NCBI RefSeq assembly: GCF_041060425.1
Contig: NZ_JAULBC010000001.1
Span: 930,001-994,000 of the forward strand
DNA: 64,000 nt
Direction: 5' to 3'
Source: Danxiaibacter flavus
GTDB taxonomy: Bacteria > Bacteroidota > Bacteroidia > Chitinophagales > Chitinophagaceae
The stretch's first letter is position 1. Each line of letters begins with the position of its first letter. The notes under the pieces are model-generated. The model saw nothing but the letters and a program-made list of their open reading frames with translations, made no database searches and was not told the origin of the DNA. The translations under genes and the position numbers were made by a program. Below, piece after piece: positions 32,642 through 41,227 of this stretch.

Positions 32642-34066
32642 ATGAAATCTAACCGTAGAAACTTTTTACGCAACATAACTCTTGGTTCAGGAGTACTTGC
32701 CGTTGGTTTGCCTTCCATTGGAAAGTCTGCAAATGTTGCAGAAGAAACATTTGATGCAGCACCTCAGAACGGAAAACAACAATTTAACATGAGCGGGTAT
32801 GCTGCTCCAAAACTGGATAAAGTTCGTATTGGTATTATTGGTCTGGGTATGAGAGGGCCTGGTGCTGTACAAAGAATGTCTTATATAGAAGGTGTTGAAA
32901 TAAAAGCTTTGTGTGATAAACAGGCTGATCGCGTTGCAAAAGCGCAGAAAATCCTCGAGAAAGCCGGAATTCCGAAAGCAAAGGAATATACCGGTGAAGA
33001 TGGTTGGAAAGCATTGTGTGAAAGCAATGATATTGATCTTGTGTATATATGCACGCCATGGCATTACCACACGCCAATGGCTGTATATGCAATGAAGAAT
33101 GGCAAACACGCCTGCACGGAAGTTCCTGCTGCAGTTACAATAGATGAGTGCTGGCAATTGGTGGAGACTTCAGAGAAAACAAAAAAGCATTGTATGATGC
33201 TTGAGAATTGTTGCTATGATTTCTTTGAACAACTGACCCTGAACATGGCGCGTAATGGTATGTTCGGTGAATTGATTCATGCAGAAGGCGCTTATTTGCA
33301 CAACCTGCTTGATCTCAACTTTGATAAGAATGGCTATGCTGATATGTGGAGGCTGAAAGAGAATGCCACAAGAAACGGTAATCTGTATCCAACACATGGT
33401 CTTGGACCGATTGCACAATGCATGAACATAAACCGGGGAGACAATTTTGATCACCTGGTTTCTATGTCCAGCAATGATTTTCTAATGGGAGCAGAGGCTA
33501 AAAAGAGAGCTGCCAGCGATTCGTTCTACAATCAATTTGTTGGCAAGCCTTACCGTGGTGATATGAATACTACGATCATCCGCACAATTAACGGCAAGAC
33601 CATTATGCTGCAGCATGATGTTACTTCTCCGCGTCCTTATTCACGTATTCACCTGTTAAGCGGTACAAAAGGCATGGCGAGCAAATGGCCTTCGCCTGAG
33701 CGAATTGCACTTGGTGAAGAATGGATGAAAGAAAGTGAATTGAAGGATCTGTACGATAAATACACCACACCATTGGTAAAACATGTTGGCGATATTGCAA
33801 AGAAAGTCGGCGGACATGGTGGTATGGATTTCATCATGGACTGGCGCACGATCGATTGTCTGCGTAACGGATTGCCATTAGATCAAAACGTATATGACGC
33901 TGCATTGTGGAGCTGTGTTTCTCCGCTTAGTGAAAAATCTGTGGCGAACAGATCTAAGTCCGTTGATGTGCCTGACTTTACGAGAGGAAGCTACAAGACA
34001 AACAAGCCTGTGGACCTTACACTTGAAGGTGGTGGTAATACAACGGTTCGCAGTGTAAAATCATAA
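32642..34066 (+). CDS. Tat-exported Gfo/Idh/MocA protein, GH109-like alpha-N-acetylgalactosaminidase
   Basis: A 474-residue protein with a Tat signal (SNRRNFLRN, then a hydrophobic stretch). The Rossmann domain follows at about residue 60 (KVRIGIIGLGMRGPG, NAD-binding glycine motif). The GH109/Gfo catalytic region includes TPWHYHTPMAVYAMKNGKHA, MMLENCCYDFFEQL, and the string YPTHGLGPIAQCMNINRGD, which is strongly like GH109 alpha-N-acetylgalactosaminidases that use bound NAD in a redox-assisted hydrolysis. It could also be an unspecialised Gfo/Idh/MocA oxidoreductase. It is probably periplasmic, acting on GalNAc-containing glycans. A rho-independent terminator follows, and a CAAACGTTTG palindrome precedes it. 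Confidence 0.85.
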   Translation: MKSNRRNFLRNITLGSGVLAVGLPSIGKSANVAEETFDAAPQNGKQQFNMSGYAAPKLDKVRIGIIGLGMRGPGAVQRMSYIEGVEIKALCDKQADRVAKAQKILEKAGIPKAKEYTGEDGWKALCESNDIDLVYICTPWHYHTPMAVYAMKNGKHACTEVPAAVTIDECWQLVETSEKTKKHCMMLENCCYDFFEQLTLNMARNGMFGELIHAEGAYLHNLLDLNFDKNGYADMWRLKENATRNGNLYPTHGLGPIAQCMNINRGDNFDHLVSMSSNDFLMGAEAKKRAASDSFYNQFVGKPYRGDMNTTIIRTINGKTIMLQHDVTSPRPYSRIHLLSGTKGMASKWPSPERIALGEEWMKESELKDLYDKYTTPLVKHVGDIAKKVGGHGGMDFIMDWRTIDCLRNGLPLDQNVYDAALWSCVSPLSEKSVANRSKSVDVPDFTRGSYKTNKPVDLTLEGGGNTTVRSVKS

Positions 34067-34082
34067 TAGGTTAAAAAGGAAG

Positions 34083-34113
34083 AAAGCCGGTTGCTTTAGG
34101 GCACCGGCTTTTT
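34083..34113 (+). terminator. Rho-independent terminator after the GH109-like gene
   Basis: Stem AAAGCCGGT (34083-34091) with ACCGGCTTT (34103-34111), followed by a short T run. It lies 17 bp after the stop codon and separates this gene from the DUF3472 gene. Confidence 0.85.
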
Positions 34114-34157
34114 AATGCCCTGTTGTTATAGAAATTTCAAGAACTATTTTATTTTTT

Positions 34158-35417
34158 ATGAGAAAGATAATTTATACCGCCGTTGCATTGTTAATGGCCA
34201 GCGTGGTTATTTATGCGCAGGAGCCCCAAATGCATGTGCCATTAGGTGGAAACACTTTTTTTGACAAGCAAAGCAAAAAGATAAAACTGAATGAAAATGG
34301 CATTTCAAACTGGACCGATAATGCCGTTCATCCGGTTGTATATGTGAGGGTAAATAAAACCGGCAGTTTAAAGATTGATCTTAAAGCAAAGTGTAGCTCC
34401 GGAAATAGTAAGGTTGGCATTTCCGCCGGAACATCAAAAGCTTCGCTGAACATAACGGATAAAGATTGGAAAGTATATGAAGGGTTTGCATACAACGTTA
34501 CAGACACCGGTTATATCGCTGTTAAGCTGGAACTATTGAATGGGACTGCGCCCGATATCTCAGATTTAATTATTAGCGGTTCTGCAACAGAAGGGAAAGT
34601 GGATTATGTAAGAGATGAGTTTTATTGGGGAAGGAGAGGGCCTTCCGTACATCTCAATTATTTATTGCCGGAAGACAAACAGTTTGAATGGTTTTATAAT
34701 GAATTAACTATCCCCGTTGGATCGGATCCGCTTGGTTCTTATTTTATGAGCAATGGATTTGGTGAAGGATATTGTGGCATCCAGGTGAATTCGCCTACCG
34801 AAAGACGGGTTTTGTTTTCAGTTTGGAGCCCGTTTAAAACAGACGATCCCAAAAGTATTCCTGATTCTGCAAAGATCAAATTGCTTAAACAAGGGGAAGG
34901 CGTGCATATTGGCGAGTTTGGCAACGAAGGTTCTGGTGGACAAAGCTATCTCCGTTATAGCTGGAAAGCGGGAAACACTTATAAATTTCTAACGCATGTA
35001 AAACCCGACGGCAAAGGAAGAACGGAGTACACTTCTTACTTCTTTGCACCGGAGCAAAATAAATGGATGCTGATAGCTTCTTTTTCACGTCCGCTGACAA
35101 ATACATACTATAAACACGCGCATTCATTCCTTGAAAATTTTGATCCTGAAATGGGAGCGCACAACCGCAAGGTATTCTGCAACAATCAGTGGGCGATGGA
35201 CACCAATGGTAACTGGACGGAATTGACGAAAGCGCGTTTTACTGCTGATGCTACAGCAAAAAAAGGTGCACGTTATGATTATGCAGGAGGGGAAGAGAAC
35301 GGTTCTTTCTACATGACAAATTGCGGGTTCTTTAAAACGTATACGCCGATTAACAGCGTGTTTGAAAGAAAGGCAATGGGTAAACAGCCTGTTATTGATT
35401 TTAAAACATTACCGTGA
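34158..35417 (+). CDS. Secreted DUF3472 protein with N-terminal DUF5077-like domain
   Basis: A 419-residue exported protein (signal 1-20). Residues about 25-150 resemble the DUF5077 carbohydrate-binding-like domain (HVPLGGNTFF, YVRVNKTGSLKIDLK). Residues about 165-360 are DUF3472: GSYFMSNGFGEGYCGIQVNS, RRVLFSVWSPFKTDDPKSIP, GEFGNEGSGGQSYLRYSWKAG and FLENFDPEMGAHNRK. DUF3472 proteins occur beside glycan-degradation genes, but no biochemical activity is established that I know of. Its neighbour is the Tat-exported GH109-like gene, suggesting a shared substrate. A strong terminator follows. A decayed second DUF3472 gene lies near 42.2-42.7 kb. Confidence 0.9.
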   Translation: MRKIIYTAVALLMASVVIYAQEPQMHVPLGGNTFFDKQSKKIKLNENGISNWTDNAVHPVVYVRVNKTGSLKIDLKAKCSSGNSKVGISAGTSKASLNITDKDWKVYEGFAYNVTDTGYIAVKLELLNGTAPDISDLIISGSATEGKVDYVRDEFYWGRRGPSVHLNYLLPEDKQFEWFYNELTIPVGSDPLGSYFMSNGFGEGYCGIQVNSPTERRVLFSVWSPFKTDDPKSIPDSAKIKLLKQGEGVHIGEFGNEGSGGQSYLRYSWKAGNTYKFLTHVKPDGKGRTEYTSYFFAPEQNKWMLIASFSRPLTNTYYKHAHSFLENFDPEMGAHNRKVFCNNQWAMDTNGNWTELTKARFTADATAKKGARYDYAGGEENGSFYMTNCGFFKTYTPINSVFERKAMGKQPVIDFKTLP

Positions 35418-35455
35418 TAAGCTTAAAGCCTAAAGCGCAAAGCTTAGAACTGGAT

Positions 35456-35484
35456 CCCGGGGGCAAGCCCGGGATTTTTTTTGA
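35456..35484 (+). terminator. Rho-independent terminator after the DUF3472 gene
   Basis: An 8-bp stem ATCCCGGG (35456-35463) with CCCGGGAT (35470-35477) and a 6-nt loop is followed by eight T residues. It begins 38 bp after the stop codon, the space between being AAGC-word repeats. Confidence 0.9.
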
Positions 35485-35629
35485 ACCATTGAAAGAATTT
35501 TTTAAACCATATAAGGCATATAAGAAAATATAAGATGGGACGAAAAACGTACTGGCTCCGAATAGAATGGTTCTTGATACTAGAAAATTTGATTTGTGCT
35601 AATGTCTTTCATTCCCTGGTAAACTTTCT

Positions 35630-35960
35630 GCAACAAGCCCTGAAAGGGCGACCAGCATTAGTCCAGGGCAACGCCCGGGATAATAAATGCAATATCGATT
35701 AAGCCCTGAAAGGGCGAAAGCAAAACGAAAAATAGTTTGCATTCCTTTTTATGTTTACGCACTTGAAATGCGTTACAGTTCTTATCCTAAAGATAACCAC
35801 TGCTCATTTTTAGCATAAAAAACCTATTATTTACGATGGTATAAAAAAGATTGTGGGGAGTTGCTAACGCCCTTTCAGGGCTTGACAAACATTTGTGACC
35901 TTGTCCATAGGGCGTTGCCCCATGCTAATGCTCCAAGGCCTTCAGCCTTGGCCATTGAAA
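35630..35960. repeat. GCCCTGAAAGGGC palindromes and related intergenic repeats
   Basis: The gap after the DUF3472 terminator contains several short palindromes of one family: GCCCTGAAAGGGC near 35637 and 35703, the inverse GCCCTTTCAGGGC near 35869, plus GGGCAACGCCC near 35667 and AAGGCCTTCAGCCTTGGCC near 35934. Another member, CCCCTGAAAGGGCG, lies near 45222. They match the short palindromic REP-like repeats seen in Bacteroidota intergenic DNA. No gene is supported. Confidence 0.7.
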
Positions 35961-36061
35961 CTTTTCGCTGTCAGCAATGAACTTTCAACCTTTACATGCA
36001 GCCAATGTAGCGAAGTAACCGAAGTAGGTCAATCAAAACCTTTATATCCTTATATGCCTTA

Positions 36062-36330
36062 TGTGCAACTAGTCAATGGTCAATGGTGAAGGTCCGAGCT
36101 GGTTAAGTAAATATATTGCCGTTTAAGTGTTATTATTATGATCCCTGGCAAAAGTTCTTATTTGCTCTTATATTTTTTAAATGGTTTAAAAACCTTCGCT
36201 TCGGTCAGCTTTAGGCTTTACGCTTTGGGCTTTAAGCTTTCTCAGTTGTTTACGAAGAAACGTTGGCGCGGCCAACACCTTACTTATATGGTTCGATAGT
36301 TTTAGCCTTTAAGCTTTGAGCTTTAAGCTT
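36062..36330. repeat. Dispersed intergenic repeat, copy B
   Basis: This copy matches 19925-20141 in order: AACTAGTCAATGGTCAATGG, GGTTAAGTAAATATAT, AACCTTCGCTTCGGTCAGC, GCTTTAGGCTTTACGCTTT and AGAAACGTTGGCGCGGCCAAC. After it (36300-36330) come further AGCTTTA-class words. It precedes the DinB-like gene at 36383. Confidence 0.75.
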
Positions 36331-36382
36331 TCACCAGGATCATTAACTTAGCTAATCTTTTAGATGGTTAAATCAAATCAAT

Positions 36383-36907
36383 ATGCAACAACCTGAAGTT
36401 TGGATGCGTGGTCCCGCAGAGGGTGTGCCATCTTTATTGCAACCCGCGGCACATGCACTTTTACAGGCAAGAGAAGAAGTTAATGAAATAATGAACAACT
36501 TTCCGGATAACCTCTTGTGGGAACGGCCGGCAAATGTTGCCTCTCCTGCATTTCATCTGCAACATCTGAGCGGTGTAATTAACCGCCTGCTGACTTATGC
36601 AAAAGGAGAAATGCTTAACCAGGAACAATTGGACGCTCTTGCTAAAGAAGGCAAAGAAGACAGCTCCATAACGGTAGCCGGATTGTTGAAACAATTCAAC
36701 GAACGCATAGACGAAGCAATCAGTCAATTAAAAAATACGGACGAAAAAACACTTACTGATTTTCGAGGCGTGGGCCGCAAACAATTGCCATCAACGGTTC
36801 AGGGCTTGTTGTTTCATGCGGCCGAACATACCATGCGGCACCTGGGACAGTTACTGGTAACAGTAAGGATTATCCGAAGTCAGGCAAAACAGCAACGTGG
36901 CTTATAA
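36383..36907 (+). CDS. DinB-family (DUF664/DinB_2-like) protein
   Basis: A 174-residue four-helix bundle. The metal-site histidines are suggested by SPAFHLQHLSG (residues about 55-65), HAAEHTMRHLGQ (about 148-159), the usual DinB pattern of one early His and a later HxxxH. DinB_2 proteins are small metal-binding proteins of mostly unknown reaction. It is a lone plus-strand gene, the last ordinary gene before the AT-rich island, and ends in a clear terminator. Confidence 0.8.
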   Translation: MQQPEVWMRGPAEGVPSLLQPAAHALLQAREEVNEIMNNFPDNLLWERPANVASPAFHLQHLSGVINRLLTYAKGEMLNQEQLDALAKEGKEDSSITVAGLLKQFNERIDEAISQLKNTDEKTLTDFRGVGRKQLPSTVQGLLFHAAEHTMRHLGQLLVTVRIIRSQAKQQRGL

Positions 36908-36911
36908 AGAC

Positions 36912-36946
36912 AATCCCTGAAATAAATTACTCCAGGGATTTTTTTA
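36912..36946 (+). terminator. Rho-independent terminator after the DinB-like gene
   Basis: Stem AATCCCTG (36912-36919) with CAGGGATT (36933-36940), followed by a long T run. It starts 5 bp after the stop codon. Confidence 0.9.
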
Positions 36947-36967
36947 TTTGAGTGTATGAAACTGAAA

Positions 36968-37294
36968 CTAAGGTTTGAGTTCTTCCAGTATAATTTCCCT
37001 TATTTCTGATTGCTGATTAAAAATATCTGTGAGCTGTAATGTAAGATAGTAAGTCTTCTTTTCTGAAGGCAGGTTGGGAACATGGATGGCTACATTTCTT
37101 GCGTCCGGATCGGTGCCTTCCTGCGTTGCGATTGGTTTTCCTGTATGCGCCTGGTTGTCGTACACTGCAATAGTGTAGGAAAGCTGCGGTGCGTTTGAGG
37201 TCTTAATTGACCAGTTAACATACATGTTCTTATCATCCTTATCGTAGTAAACACCGGCATCATAAATAGCTGCCGCGTTGATGATGGTTTTTCA
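36968..37294 (-). pseudogene. C-terminal gene fragment, possibly of a DUF3472-type protein
   Basis: A minus-strand reading frame with no credible start: it opens after a TGA at 37292-37294 and reads into beta-rich sequence such as NMYVNWSIKTSNAPQLSYTI, then AVYDNQAHTGKP and YYLTLQLTDIFNQQSEIREI, ending EELKP. It resembles a C-terminal fibronectin-like extension and not a complete protein. It ends near the DinB terminator. Because the decayed DUF3472-like gene at 42186-42689 is on the same strand and lacks its 3' end, this may be the other end of that gene, with the island inserted between. That link is inference. Further minus-strand debris continues to about 37440. Confidence 0.5.
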
Positions 37295-37763
37295 ATGTTT
37301 CATTTAAAAAGGAAGTGATTATCTTTCTTGATGACTTTCACTGCATGATTTTATTTGCAGTCGTTGCAGGCAAAAGGTTTTGCATAAGTTGCTACATCTG
37401 GTACAAGTAAATCTGTTGTTAGTAGTTTTTGTAGAAGGTATAATAACTTAAGTATAAATAAATAATATTTTTTTATTAAATAATAAGTTTTATTTATATT
37501 AGCAACGTCTAATTAATCTAAAAATATAATATGTCCATACGCCGTTTTTGTAAATTCTGTTTAGGCTATTTAATATTTAAACCAATCTTTAGATAAGTTG
37601 CCCTGTGAATTTGCGAAAATTAAGATTAGTTGACATGTCTATTAATTGAAGATGCTAGCGTGTGTTCAATGATCAAAAAATTAAACTTGTGAGCTATATC
37701 TATATTGTTTTTTATTGAATAATCATAACTAATTGAGTCCATCACCCCTAAAGCCCATATAAT
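37295..37763. other. AT-rich boundary region of the glycosyltransferase island
   Basis: About 470 bp with no complete gene. Near 37300-37440 short minus-strand stretches still read like coding debris (one ends KPFACNDCK). From about 37430 the composition becomes strongly AT-rich, with long A/T runs, and this continues through the plus-strand island genes. The promoter for the GT2 gene must lie here. I see no direct repeats, tRNA or integrase at the edge. Confidence 0.5.
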
Positions 37764-38771
37764 TTGAAAAGTAAATTAGAGTTTCAATCTCTCATATCGG
37801 TTGTTGTTCCTTTTTTAAATGAGGAAGATAATGTTGATCTAATGTATAGTGCTCTTTCTGAAGAATTACTATCATCTACCTATGAAATTATTTTTATAGA
37901 CGACGGTAGTTCTGATAACACTTGGGGGCGAATAATGGGTTGTATCCATTTTGATAAAAAAGTAAAAGGTATAAAACTATCTCGATGTTTTGGGCATCAA
38001 AATGCTTTAAAAGCAGGAATTGACATTGCAAAAGGTGATTGTGTAATTACGATCGACGGCGATTTGCAGCAGCCCCCACATGTGATCAATAACTTAATTC
38101 AGAAATGGAAAGAAGGGTACAAGATAGTTAACGCAGAAAGAGTATCAAATTCAAATCAAGGTATAATAAAAGGTATTCTTTCTCAATTTTTTTATCTAAT
38201 ATATAAATACCTAAATAAATCTCAGACGCTCAATTGGAATGTTTCTGATTTTCGACTTATGGATCGGCAAGTTGTAAATATTCTAAAAGAAATAAGCGGA
38301 CAAAATTTATTTATTAGAGGCACCATTCAGTGGATGGGATTTAGGCAATCTTATGTCAAATATCAGCTGCAAAAGAGAGCTTTTGGGCAATCTAAATTTA
38401 CACTAAAAAAAATGCTTGAATTGGCAAGTATAGGACTAACTTCTGGAGGAATCACGCCTTTGAGATTATCCCTTTTTATGGGATTTATTTTCGCCTTTTT
38501 CGCTTTTATTTATTGTCTTTATGCGTTGTATGCGACCATTTTTTTGAAGTCAGTAATGCCGGGATGGGCGTCTGTTATTGCGAGTATATTATTACTATCC
38601 GGCGTTCAGCTAATAGTATTAGGGATAATCGGCGAATATATTGGGAAACTTTTTATTCAAAGCAAAAAACATCCTAGTTATATCATCGATGAAATAAGTA
38701 AAGATTCATCTGAATTAGTAAAGGATAAGTATTTAGTCAACCCATACAATAATAAAAACAAAAACGAATGA
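37764..38771 (+). CDS. GT2 glycosyltransferase, GtrB/DPM1-like (undecaprenyl-phosphate glycosyltransferase)
   Basis: A 335-residue membrane glycosyltransferase. The GT-A domain has ISVVVPFLNEEDN (11-23), FIDDGSSDNTW, and the DxD region TIDGDLQQPP; RAFGQSKFTL (about 213-222) is the conserved C-terminal loop of the family. Two transmembrane helices follow (about 235-260 and 268-292), as in GtrB and ArnC. These enzymes charge undecaprenyl phosphate with a sugar for later transfer outside. The start is a TTG at 37764, as the nearest downstream ATG would remove the first strand. It overlaps the following lipoprotein gene by 4 bp. AT-rich relative to flanking genes, consistent with transfer. Confidence 0.88.
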   Translation: MKSKLEFQSLISVVVPFLNEEDNVDLMYSALSEELLSSTYEIIFIDDGSSDNTWGRIMGCIHFDKKVKGIKLSRCFGHQNALKAGIDIAKGDCVITIDGDLQQPPHVINNLIQKWKEGYKIVNAERVSNSNQGIIKGILSQFFYLIYKYLNKSQTLNWNVSDFRLMDRQVVNILKEISGQNLFIRGTIQWMGFRQSYVKYQLQKRAFGQSKFTLKKMLELASIGLTSGGITPLRLSLFMGFIFAFFAFIYCLYALYATIFLKSVMPGWASVIASILLLSGVQLIVLGIIGEYIGKLFIQSKKHPSYIIDEISKDSSELVKDKYLVNPYNNKNKNE

Positions 38772-39475
38772 AAAGGACAAAAATCGTCGTTCTAACAGTT
38801 TCTATGATTTCTGGATTTATTTTATTTTTTGCTTGTTCAAAAAGAGACAACAAAGACTTATTTGAAGGTTTGAATAGTAACGGGAATCTAGAATATTACC
38901 GCAGCATACTCAATTCTAATAAGCTGAGTGGAAAAGAGTTTTATCTGGTGCTTAATAAATATGAAAAACTGGTAAGGGATAGTCTTATACAGGCCTCGAA
39001 GTCGGAAAATACACATGAAAATGATAGAGTGCTGGAGAACTCTTTACAGTATGTAACTACGTTAAAATACTGCTCGACGTCCGGAGTCATGACGGGTGCT
39101 GGTAATGGTATTTTGCTTCAAACTGGTAGCAACTCAAGTGGATCAATACAGGCTTCAGCATTTGCAATAAGCGGATCGCATGGCACGATCTCTCAAGTTG
39201 GAAGTTTGGAGCAAGGAAGTAATTTTCAAGGTGTAAGTACTGTGAGGTTTTACCTTCAAGGGGATTTCAGTACGTCTTCAACTATTAACGGAGGGTATAA
39301 TACGACTATTGGAACAAGTAACACATCAGTCGGTGCCACCGCTGGGTATTCTTCAACAAGTAGTGGTTATCAATCAAACATCTATGTTGTTACTGCTAAT
39401 ATGCAGAGTGGTTGCCCTGTAGCATTGTCTGCAGTGATTTTGCCGCCCGGTACTTCAATAGAACCTTTGCCTTAA
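38768..39475 (+). CDS. Island lipoprotein of unknown function
   Basis: A 235-residue protein with a lipoprotein signal ending at Cys23 (FILFFACSK). The N-terminal half of the mature chain is helical and charged; the C-terminal half (about 115-235) is Ser/Gly/Thr-rich with repeated short turns (GSNSSGSIQASAFAISGSHG, TSVGATAGYSSTSSGYQS), like a low-complexity surface sequence. Two Cys residues (102 and 216 region) could pair. The ATGA overlap with the GtrB-like gene suggests a single transcript and perhaps that this is the acceptor or partner of the glycan modification; that is inference. No known domain. Confidence 0.7.
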   Translation: MKRTKIVVLTVSMISGFILFFACSKRDNKDLFEGLNSNGNLEYYRSILNSNKLSGKEFYLVLNKYEKLVRDSLIQASKSENTHENDRVLENSLQYVTTLKYCSTSGVMTGAGNGILLQTGSNSSGSIQASAFAISGSHGTISQVGSLEQGSNFQGVSTVRFYLQGDFSTSSTINGGYNTTIGTSNTSVGATAGYSSTSSGYQSNIYVVTANMQSGCPVALSAVILPPGTSIEPLP

Positions 39476-39930
39476 GGCAACTACATTACTTTACAATCGG
39501 GGTCGGTGATTAATACTGTTTATCGTTATTATTGTAAGGTTATTTTCGAAAATTAAACAGATAAGACCTGCGCTGAAGTGTCCGCCCTTATCTCGGGCTG
39601 TGCTGATTTAAGTAATTCTGTGCAAGATTTTCGGACTAACTCCTTAAAAATTCTTACACTTTCAATACTGCTATATTTTGATTAAAATAGGGATTAATTT
39701 ATTTTGTATGCTTTGACTAAATCCTATTTTATGCCCGATAGTAGTAGAAATCGATAGATGAGTGCTTAGAATAGCAGCGGCAGGTCTTATTGATGTTTCG
39801 TAGGTTTGTTATCATGTATATTACCTCCATAAGTATTTAATCAGTAATGTCAAAAACTGGCACATATTGCGTTTTAAAATACAATGTGCTTGAATGATTA
39901 TGAACTCCGCCTAAGAACTCAAAGCCACTG
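39476..39930. other. AT-rich gap inside the island
   Basis: About 455 bp without a supported gene between the lipoprotein and the GT-C gene. The lipoprotein stop sits in a small palindrome (TTGCCTTAAGGCAA). The rest is AT-rich with no clear hairpin or known repeat. It could contain a promoter for the downstream genes. Confidence 0.45.
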
Positions 39931-39938
39931 ATGCCAGG

Positions 39939-39960
39939 CTATCTATCTATCTATCTATCT
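39939..39960. repeat. CTAT tetranucleotide repeat at the 5' end of the GT-C gene
   Basis: Five and a half uninterrupted copies of CTAT. They lie 36 bp upstream of the preferred ATG (39997) and inside the open frame that begins at ATG 39931. If translation starts at 39931, slippage by one unit would shift the frame before the first membrane helix. Confidence 0.85.
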
Positions 39961-39996
39961 TGGTGTTTTATTTTTAGAAAAGATAAAAAAATAAAA

Positions 39997-41172
39997 ATGT
40001 CTTTTTATAATCAAAATATTTCGAAATATTTTAGTTGCATTAACTTAGCAATCTTACTTTATTTGTTAATATTCCTTCCAATACTATCGACTAGTTTTAT
40101 CCCAGATTCGGATGATATTTGGTATGTTGTGGACAATCCGCAATTGGAAAGCTTTCGCTTTAAAGAGGTTTTTTTTAGTTCATATAAGGGGCAATACTCT
40201 CCAATGAACACGCTTATTTTATTTTTGATTAAGGAGGCTTTTGGTTTAAAAGCCTTTTATTTCCATTTATATTCCGTTGCATTACATGCTGCTAACACTG
40301 TAATTCTCTATAATATCATTTTAATCCTTTTTAGTGGAAAAGAACAATGTAAACATATATCTTTTTTGATCGCATTTTTATTTTTATTCCATCCTCTACA
40401 AATAGAGGCAGTGGCCTGGATATCGGCAAGTAAGTGGTTATTGGTTACTTTTTTCATGCTTTTGTCAGTTTTGTTTTATTTACAATACACTATTCACTCA
40501 AATTCCGGTTGTTTTGTTTACAGTTTTTTGTTTTTTTTTCTGGCTTTCTTATCAAAAGAAGTAAGCGTAGTTCTCCCCTTATTACTTCTAGTTATTGAAA
40601 TTTTCTTTTTAAAAAGAGGTTTTTTTGCAATGAGAATTCTACTTCCTTATTTTGGTTTTTCTCTGATTTTCGGAATTGTCACTTTGCAGTTCCCAATTTT
40701 TCAACCAGATATGCAGCAGCTAAGAATAGAGGGAACTTTTAATTTTGTGGATAATATTGTTTTTAGCTTCGGTTGTCTAGCTGACTATTTTTTTTACTTG
40801 ATCATTCCCATTCATAGAGGATGGGCTCTTGGTCTTATTACTGGACAAGAAAATATGCTGCCTACCGCATCAGCAGTCGTGGTAATAATTTTTTGTGTTG
40901 GGTTATATTATTTTACAGATGATATCAAGTTGATGGGCTGTTTTTTATTTTTCGTTACTAGTGTCTTTTTTACATTGCCAATTTTTCCCGCAATAAAGAC
41001 CTGTCTCATTGCTGATAGATATGTTTATTTTGCGGGAATAGGTATATGGAGCAGTCTGATCTATATGCTCCATGACAAAAATAATTATATAAAAGCACTT
41101 TTGTATTCGTATATGCTGTACTTGGTAATTTTTGATTTAATCGAAACCGGAAAGTGGTATAATGTATTGTGA
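39997..41172 (+). CDS. GT-C-type membrane glycosyltransferase (TMTC/PMT-like)
   Basis: A 391-residue polytopic membrane protein (413 residues if the upstream ATG at 39931 is used). The first periplasmic loop has FIPDSDDIWYVVDNP, with the DD motif typical of GT-C enzymes using lipid-linked sugars. Then come GLKAFYFHLYSVALHAANT and FHPLQIEAVAWISASKWLL with FLSKEVSVVLPLLLLV, which match the TMTC/DUF1736 branch of the PMT superfamily. About nine to eleven transmembrane segments are visible. No TPR domain follows, unlike eukaryotic TMTC. Paired with a GtrB-like gene, it would be the transferase that moves the lipid-linked sugar to a surface acceptor. A CTAT repeat precedes it. It ends close to a methyltransferase gene. 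Confidence 0.8.
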   Translation: MSFYNQNISKYFSCINLAILLYLLIFLPILSTSFIPDSDDIWYVVDNPQLESFRFKEVFFSSYKGQYSPMNTLILFLIKEAFGLKAFYFHLYSVALHAANTVILYNIILILFSGKEQCKHISFLIAFLFLFHPLQIEAVAWISASKWLLVTFFMLLSVLFYLQYTIHSNSGCFVYSFLFFFLAFLSKEVSVVLPLLLLVIEIFFLKRGFFAMRILLPYFGFSLIFGIVTLQFPIFQPDMQQLRIEGTFNFVDNIVFSFGCLADYFFYLIIPIHRGWALGLITGQENMLPTASAVVVIIFCVGLYYFTDDIKLMGCFLFFVTSVFFTLPIFPAIKTCLIADRYVYFAGIGIWSSLIYMLHDKNNYIKALLYSYMLYLVIFDLIETGKWYNVL

Positions 41173-41227
41173 TTGTACTTCGTGGATTATTTAATTGGTA
41201 GCTGACATCAGTAAATTATTTATATAA

